NCBI GenBank assembly: GCA_943788195.1
Contig: CALSPH010000002.1
Location: forward strand, 590,004-654,003
Direction of reading: 5' to 3'
Length of the DNA stretch: 64,000 bases
Origin: an uncultured Bacteroidia bacterium
GTDB lineage: Bacteria; Bacteroidota; Bacteroidia; NS11-12g; UBA955
Both the position numbers and the translations under genes were made by a program. The notes under the pieces were generated by a model. It was not told the origin of the DNA. It searched no databases and worked only from the letters and a program-made list of their open reading frames with translations. Positions 60,041-64,000 of the stretch are shown here, one piece after another. Within the stretch, counting starts at the first letter, position 1. Each line of letters starts with the position of its first letter.

Positions 60041-60048
60041 TACCTTTG
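60041..60048 (+). promoter_or_regulatory. -7 promoter box of the DUF4139 gene
   Basis: TACCTTTG matches TAnnTTTG and ends 27 nt before the ATG at 60076. Confidence 0.45.
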
Positions 60049-60075
60049 AGGCACAAACGGAATCAACCATTACTT

Positions 60076-61725
60076 ATGAGAAAACTAGCATTAATTGTAT
60101 TAACCAGCATCATCACTTTGGGAGTTAACGCCCAGGCCAAAGAGTATACCAGTACGTTGAATCGGGTTAAAATTTATACCAGCGGAGCGGAAGTGTTTCG
60201 GACTGCCACGGTTAACCTTAAGGCAGGTACCAATGATATTATCATTAAAGAACTTTCCAATCAGATTGACCGCAATAGCATTATCATGGGCACTAGCTCT
60301 GGTACAACTGTAATGAGTACCAATTTTACTACAAAACGTGATTACACGCAATACACCAATATTCCAGAAATCAAGCGTTTAACTGATTCGATAAAATATT
60401 ATCAAAAGCAACAGACCTTGGTTCAGAATAAGATTAATGTACTCAACACCGAATCGGATCTTTTACGTCAAAACAGAAAATTAGGGGGAACCAATGGAGT
60501 AAATTTTGAAGATTTAGAAAAAGCCAGTGCCTTTTTCACCAAAAGATACACGTACATATTTGCACAAACGTCTAAATTGAATGAAGAGAAGCAAGAAATA
60601 CGTCAGCATCAAAATCGATTGCGAAACAAGCTGCGTGAATTACAAAAACTTTATCCTACTCCTCCAAGTGGAAGAATTTCAGTGCAAATGAGTGCCGAAA
60701 AAGCAGGACAAGCCACCATTAATTTTTCTTATTTATCTAGAGGAGCTTATTGGTTTTCTTTGTATGAAGCGAGATGTACCGATTTGAACAAACCCATTGA
60801 ACTCATTCACAAAGCAAGCGTTCGTCAGAACACTGGTGAAACATGGAATAATGTAAAACTTGAACTATCAACGGGCAACCCGAATGTTGGGGCAAACGTA
60901 CCTACATTATATCCAAGATATTTAAGTTTTAACTCATACAATCGACCTAAAGCAAATTACTCCAACCGAGCGGATGCAAATAAGAAAACGTATGGATGGA
61001 ACTATGGTGATGCTGAAGAATTAGAAGTGGCGGAAGATGCAGTGGAATCAACAGATGGGCTGGGATCCGGCTATGGTAAAAGAACATTAAACAATTACAC
61101 TACTTCCTCTTCCAATGAGGTTGCCATTGAATATGTTGTGGACCGGGCATATACCTTACCCAGCAGTTCACAGGCGCAACTAATCACGTTGAAGTCGTAT
61201 AACATCAGTGCCCTTTATAATTACTACACCATACCAAAGATTGATCGTAGTGTGTATTTAACCGCACGATTAGTTGATTGGCAAAAACACAATTTAATGG
61301 CTGGACAAGTAAATCTGTTTTATAAGAACAGCTTTGTTGGAAAAACCCAGTTCAGACCTAGTGCATTGAATGATACGCTGCGTCTATCTTTAGGTAAAGA
61401 CCCTAAGGTTTTGGTAACGCGAGTTAATCAACGCGATTATACCAAGGTGAAAAATATTGGAAGCAATAAAAAAGAGACCTTGGCCTACACTATTTCTATC
61501 AACAATACCAATTCTACACCTATTGAAGTTGAAGTGATTGATCAAATACCCGTTTCGAAACACAGTAACATTATCGTTGAAGTAACCAACAATGGTGGTG
61601 GAAGCTATAATCCGAAAACAGGTGAGATTAAATGGACCTTAAACATCAAAGGGAGTAAGGTAAAAAAACTTGAAGTGAGTTATGATGTAACTTCACCCAA
61701 GAGTAAAACGGTGCACGGACTGTAA
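60076..61725 (+). CDS. DUF4139 (MuiA-like) secreted protein
   Basis: The 549-residue protein has a signal peptide (ending VNAQAK), an N-terminal DUF4140-like domain (about 25-120; SGAEVFRTATVNLKAGTNDIIIKEL), a coiled-coil segment (about 115-200) and a C-terminal DUF4139 domain (about 215-545) with ARLVDWQKHNLMAGQVNLFY and SYDVTSPKS. It matches the proteins named mucoidy inhibitor A on distant evidence. It may sit in the periplasm or outer membrane; role unknown. ATG 60076 gives the signal peptide. Confidence 0.9.
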   Translation: MRKLALIVLTSIITLGVNAQAKEYTSTLNRVKIYTSGAEVFRTATVNLKAGTNDIIIKELSNQIDRNSIIMGTSSGTTVMSTNFTTKRDYTQYTNIPEIKRLTDSIKYYQKQQTLVQNKINVLNTESDLLRQNRKLGGTNGVNFEDLEKASAFFTKRYTYIFAQTSKLNEEKQEIRQHQNRLRNKLRELQKLYPTPPSGRISVQMSAEKAGQATINFSYLSRGAYWFSLYEARCTDLNKPIELIHKASVRQNTGETWNNVKLELSTGNPNVGANVPTLYPRYLSFNSYNRPKANYSNRADANKKTYGWNYGDAEELEVAEDAVESTDGLGSGYGKRTLNNYTTSSSNEVAIEYVVDRAYTLPSSSQAQLITLKSYNISALYNYYTIPKIDRSVYLTARLVDWQKHNLMAGQVNLFYKNSFVGKTQFRPSALNDTLRLSLGKDPKVLVTRVNQRDYTKVKNIGSNKKETLAYTISINNTNSTPIEVEVIDQIPVSKHSNIIVEVTNNGGGSYNPKTGEIKWTLNIKGSKVKKLEVSYDVTSPKSKTVHGL

Positions 61726-61979
61726 TAATTTTTAATGTTGAATTATTAATGCTGAATGCGGGTTTGATAGAGTGTATTTGGAAGTAGGACAACATTTCAG
61801 GAATAGCTTAATCCCTATAAAAAGTAGCAAACGTAACATTGAGCGGAGTCGAAATGAAATGCGCGCATAAGGTAGTTTTGAGTGGTGAGTTTTGATTAAT
61901 TAGTAAAAAATACAGGTTAATAAAGAGCGATGCGGTCATTCTGATGTGGGTTGGCTACTGCCTATTTATGCAAAATCAT
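61726..61979. other. 254-bp intergenic region with short repeats
   Basis: Starts with two tandem 14-bp units (TAATGTTGAATTAT, TAATGCTGAATGCG at about 61733-61760), contains a GAGCGGAGTCGAAATGAA copy of the dispersed repeat (about 61840-61860), and no convincing gene. Confidence 0.5.
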
Positions 61980-62201
61980 TTACCCTTTCTGACTTTCTTC
62001 ATGCTGCTTCATCCGCTCTCTAAAATGATTGTTTCGCTTAACCCGTTCTTTAAAATAGAAAATGGTGGCTGCGACACAAATGACTCCAAAAAAACCAATC
62101 TTAAGCCAATTCTTTTCAGGGCTTGCAATCTGAGTTCCAAATTCAAAACCACTATAAATGGCCAAAGCCATAAAGACCAATCCGAGTATCCAATGTTTCA
62201 T
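61980..62201 (-). CDS. hypothetical two-helix membrane protein
   Basis: The 73-residue protein has two hydrophobic helices (about 4-22 and 33-50) and a strongly basic tail (KERVKRNNHFRERMKQHEE). No family recognised. It lies 121 bp after paaD on the same strand; the ATG at 62199-62201 gives a natural start. An inner-membrane location is likely. Confidence 0.6.
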   Translation of the reverse strand: MKHWILGLVFMALAIYSGFEFGTQIASPEKNWLKIGFFGVICVAATIFYFKERVKRNNHFRERMKQHEESQKG

Positions 62202-62322
62202 AAATCTTCTTTTAGCAAAACTAGGTAGAAAAAGTTAATTCCCATCTAACAGTTTGCGTCAGTCATGCTTCCTTCGCAAAGACTTCAATACGCTTATTAT
62301 TAATTAGTCCTACCCCTTTTCA

Positions 62323-62826
62323 CTACATAACTGGTTTAAATCCTTCAAATGCTTGAAGGCAGTTATTGCAGTAATGCATACTGCGGCACAACGTAGCTCC
62401 GAAAGGGCTTTTAAGTGTTGTATTGAAGCTATCACAGAAAGGGCAAGGAGTCTTGCTTAGCACATCCAATTCGATAAAATCCGGATTTTGTACCGGAGGG
62501 GTTAAGCCATGTTTTTTTAATGCAACCCTACCCGCTTCTGTAATCATATCCGTGTTCCATTGCGTTTCAAAGGATGTTTCCACTTTGATGTCTTTGAAAA
62601 CATCCATTACGGCTAATCTTTCAGCAACCATATCCTCAATAATCTTTAGAGCAGGACAACCCGAGAATGTGGGTGTTAATTGTACAAAAGCCTTCTCATC
62701 GGTTGATTCAATTTTCGTAACAATTCCTAAATCAGTAATCGCTAATCCTGGAATTTCCGGATCCATCACCTCTTCTAAGGCATCATAAATCTCTTTTTCC
62801 CGCTGATTAAGTTTACTTCTATCCAT
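62323..62826 (-). CDS. paaD: phenylacetyl-CoA epoxidase accessory protein PaaD
   Basis: The 167-residue protein has a MIP18/DUF59 start (LEEVMDPEIPGLAITDLGIV, then FSGCPALKIIEDMV) and a C-terminal cysteine-rich part (CPFCDSFNTT, RSMHYCNNCLQAFEGFK) typical of PaaD. It supports the ring-epoxidising PaaABC oxygenase, probably by iron-centre maturation. It is 1 bp downstream of paaC. Confidence 0.92.
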   Translation of the reverse strand: MDRSKLNQREKEIYDALEEVMDPEIPGLAITDLGIVTKIESTDEKAFVQLTPTFSGCPALKIIEDMVAERLAVMDVFKDIKVETSFETQWNTDMITEAGRVALKKHGLTPPVQNPDFIELDVLSKTPCPFCDSFNTTLKSPFGATLCRSMHYCNNCLQAFEGFKPVM

Positions 62827-62827
62827 T

Positions 62828-63598
62828 TTACCAATCCGCAGAAGGATCTATTGCATATACCTCAGTCATTTCTGTAAGCATTGGCTGTAGATGTGAACTA
62901 TGTTGTCCTTTACGACCTCCATTTACTGCATTACTTAAATCCAGTGCGGGTATGGTTAAGCCAACCGATTCAATGATTTCTTTCACGGTAGCATACCATT
63001 CATTCATCACGGCTTCTTCACCGATATAGAATTTTGAATCAACCAACTCTTTTTCAAATGTTCCTTGTTCAAAAATCCCTAAAGCCAGGTTGAACCCTTC
63101 GTTAATAGAATTTTGAATGCGTGTTTTACTTTCTTCATTTCCTTGAGCCAATTGCTTAATCCAAGTATTGGCATGCATGGTATGATATTTTATCTCCCCT
63201 TTGAATTTTCTGGCCAACATAGCCAAAGGATCAAAAGCAGAACTGGCTAATGTATTGAACTTAATCAGTTCTGCATTATCAAAAAAGAAATGCCTTACCA
63301 AACTAAAATCATATTGACCAATCGGATGACAAACATAATCACAACAATGAAATTGATTTGCATTACGTGTAAAAGCTATCGTATCCGGTTCACTTTCACC
63401 CAGCTCATTCAATATACTATAGAGTTGATACGCTTGACCAATTTTGTCTTGAGCCATACTACTGAATGCAATATCTTCTTCAAGGATAGGTCCTAAACCA
63501 GTCCATTCACTATTCCGATGACCTAAAATCAATTGATCATCTGCCATTTTATAAAGCAGGTCTTTCAACGCTGCAACTTGATTGTCCGTTAAATTCAT
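62828..63598 (-). CDS. paaC: phenylacetyl-CoA epoxidase subunit PaaC
   Basis: The 256-residue protein is a ferritin-like four-helix subunit: LILGHRNSEWTGLGPILEEDIAFSSMAQDKIGQA at the start, EIKYHTMHANTWI in the middle and GGRKGQHSSHLQPMLTEMTEV at the end. PaaC forms the structural heterodimer with catalytic PaaA. It overlaps the end of paaB by four bases (ATGA). Confidence 0.94.
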   Translation of the reverse strand: MNLTDNQVAALKDLLYKMADDQLILGHRNSEWTGLGPILEEDIAFSSMAQDKIGQAYQLYSILNELGESEPDTIAFTRNANQFHCCDYVCHPIGQYDFSLVRHFFFDNAELIKFNTLASSAFDPLAMLARKFKGEIKYHTMHANTWIKQLAQGNEESKTRIQNSINEGFNLALGIFEQGTFEKELVDSKFYIGEEAVMNEWYATVKEIIESVGLTIPALDLSNAVNGGRKGQHSSHLQPMLTEMTEVYAIDPSADW

Positions 63599-63975
63599 AA
63601 TTCTTGTTTTACTCTTTCCTTATACGCATTGATTCGATCCATAACTTTATATGAGCCAGCATCCCGATGCAATTTTTCAGCAGTCGACTCAAAAATATCT
63701 GAGTCCGCATAATCTGTTGCAAATACGTCTGCTGATTTAACTACCCACAAATTCACTGTAGCACCTCTTCTGGCAAACTGCTCTTTTCCAAACATCAATG
63801 CCATATCGTGATTTGGGGCATGCACATTGCCTACGTGGACATGATGCTGCCCTCTTTTGGTTTGATGAAAAACCTCATAGGTTTGCCATTGATCCATGCT
63901 TTCTAAACCACCAAAAGTGGCGTCAGCATCCATTTCATTTCGATCGACCCTTGGGTCTAGTGATTTTATAATCAT
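63595..63975 (-). CDS. paaB: phenylacetyl-CoA epoxidase subunit PaaB
   Basis: The 126-residue protein contains the PaaB signature QWQTYEVFHQTKRGQHHVHVGNVHAPNHDMAL and ARRGATVNLWVVKSADVFAT. PaaB is a small subunit of the PaaABCE monooxygenase that epoxidises phenylacetyl-CoA in aromatic breakdown. paaA probably lies just upstream, beyond base 64000, because the 25 bp left hold no promoter match. Operon order paaB-paaC-paaD. Confidence 0.94.
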   Translation of the reverse strand: MIIKSLDPRVDRNEMDADATFGGLESMDQWQTYEVFHQTKRGQHHVHVGNVHAPNHDMALMFGKEQFARRGATVNLWVVKSADVFATDYADSDIFESTAEKLHRDAGSYKVMDRINAYKERVKQEL

Positions 63976-64000
63976 TTTAATATTTGTATTCTTTTTGTGG

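Noticed and set aside
61944-62228. 94-codon frame opposite the small membrane protein
   Set aside because: The minus-strand frame encodes a sensible two-helix protein with a good start; this one does not.

Overview
The window comes from a Bacteroidota genome, probably an aerobic, aquatic, gliding or surface-active member. The evidence is two type IX secretion (T9SS) sorting domains (a 2622-residue PKD protein and a 96-residue protein), a SusC/FecA-like TonB-dependent receptor with carboxypeptidase-like N-terminus, Bacteroidota -7 promoter boxes (TAnnTTTG) instead of Shine-Dalgarno sites, and several families typical of the phylum. I cannot place the genus.

Layout. 1-1.9 kb: 5' part of acetyl-CoA synthetase, gap, and tRNA-Glu. 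1.9-6.3 kb: accessory DNA beside the tRNA, with a truncated tyrosine integrase, a MORN/YwqK-repeat protein, a BspA-like (DUF285) lipoprotein with 75-bp PARCEL-type repeats, and intergenic repeats. 6.4-8.1 kb: a proteorhodopsin (DTE motif, Met at the tuning site, so probably a green-absorbing proton pump) and its retinal-making partner Blh, separated by a terminator. 8.3-13.8 kb: small MscS channel, Old Yellow Enzyme, a GluR0-like glutamate-receptor/K+ channel, and a TetR regulator divergent from a SulP transporter with a palindrome over the promoter. 13.9-21.8 kb: OFA-type MFS transporter, L,D-transpeptidase plus NarL-type regulator, HAD protein, minimal T9SS-tail protein, outer-membrane protein, rhodanese plus YeiH transporter, lipoprotein.

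21.8-23.1 kb is recombination-marked: the 3' end of initiator tRNA-Met occurs three times around a small barrel-protein gene. 23.1-31.6 kb is core: AI-2E family permease, cysteine-peptidase-like lipoprotein, 3-hydroxyanthranilate dioxygenase, the ccmCDEF cytochrome c maturation operon with a DUF2520 protein, fabD and a TPMT-like methyltransferase. 31.6-34.2 kb is degraded: an outer-membrane protein gene with a stop codon in its signal peptide, tRNA and terminator scraps, an internally deleted IS6-like element with terminal inverted repeats, and the frameshifted C-terminus of a serine recombinase running into tRNA-Asn.

34.4-37.9 kb is a methyltransferase-membrane protein-rsmI-lnt cluster. 37.9-48.8 kb holds the giant PKD protein, two glycosyltransferases and a GDPD-like enzyme. 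48.9-57.2 kb: acyl-CoA carboxylase beta subunit, a Kazal-inhibitor lipoprotein, a probable metal-uptake operon (DUF6660-HMA-TonB receptor), mnmA-lplA, and a nucleoid-associated protein. 57.2-64 kb: sirtuin, polyprenyl-phosphate glycosyltransferase, a deoxyhypusine-synthase-like protein without the catalytic lysine, a DUF4139 protein, and the paaBCD part of the phenylacetyl-CoA epoxidase operon.

No wholly new multigene system stands out. The most interesting points are the many -7 boxes only 3-8 nt from start codons (predicted leaderless mRNAs), the GluR0-like channel, the deoxyhypusine-synthase-like protein, the SulP/TetR operator, and the tRNA-end duplications with MITE-like debris.
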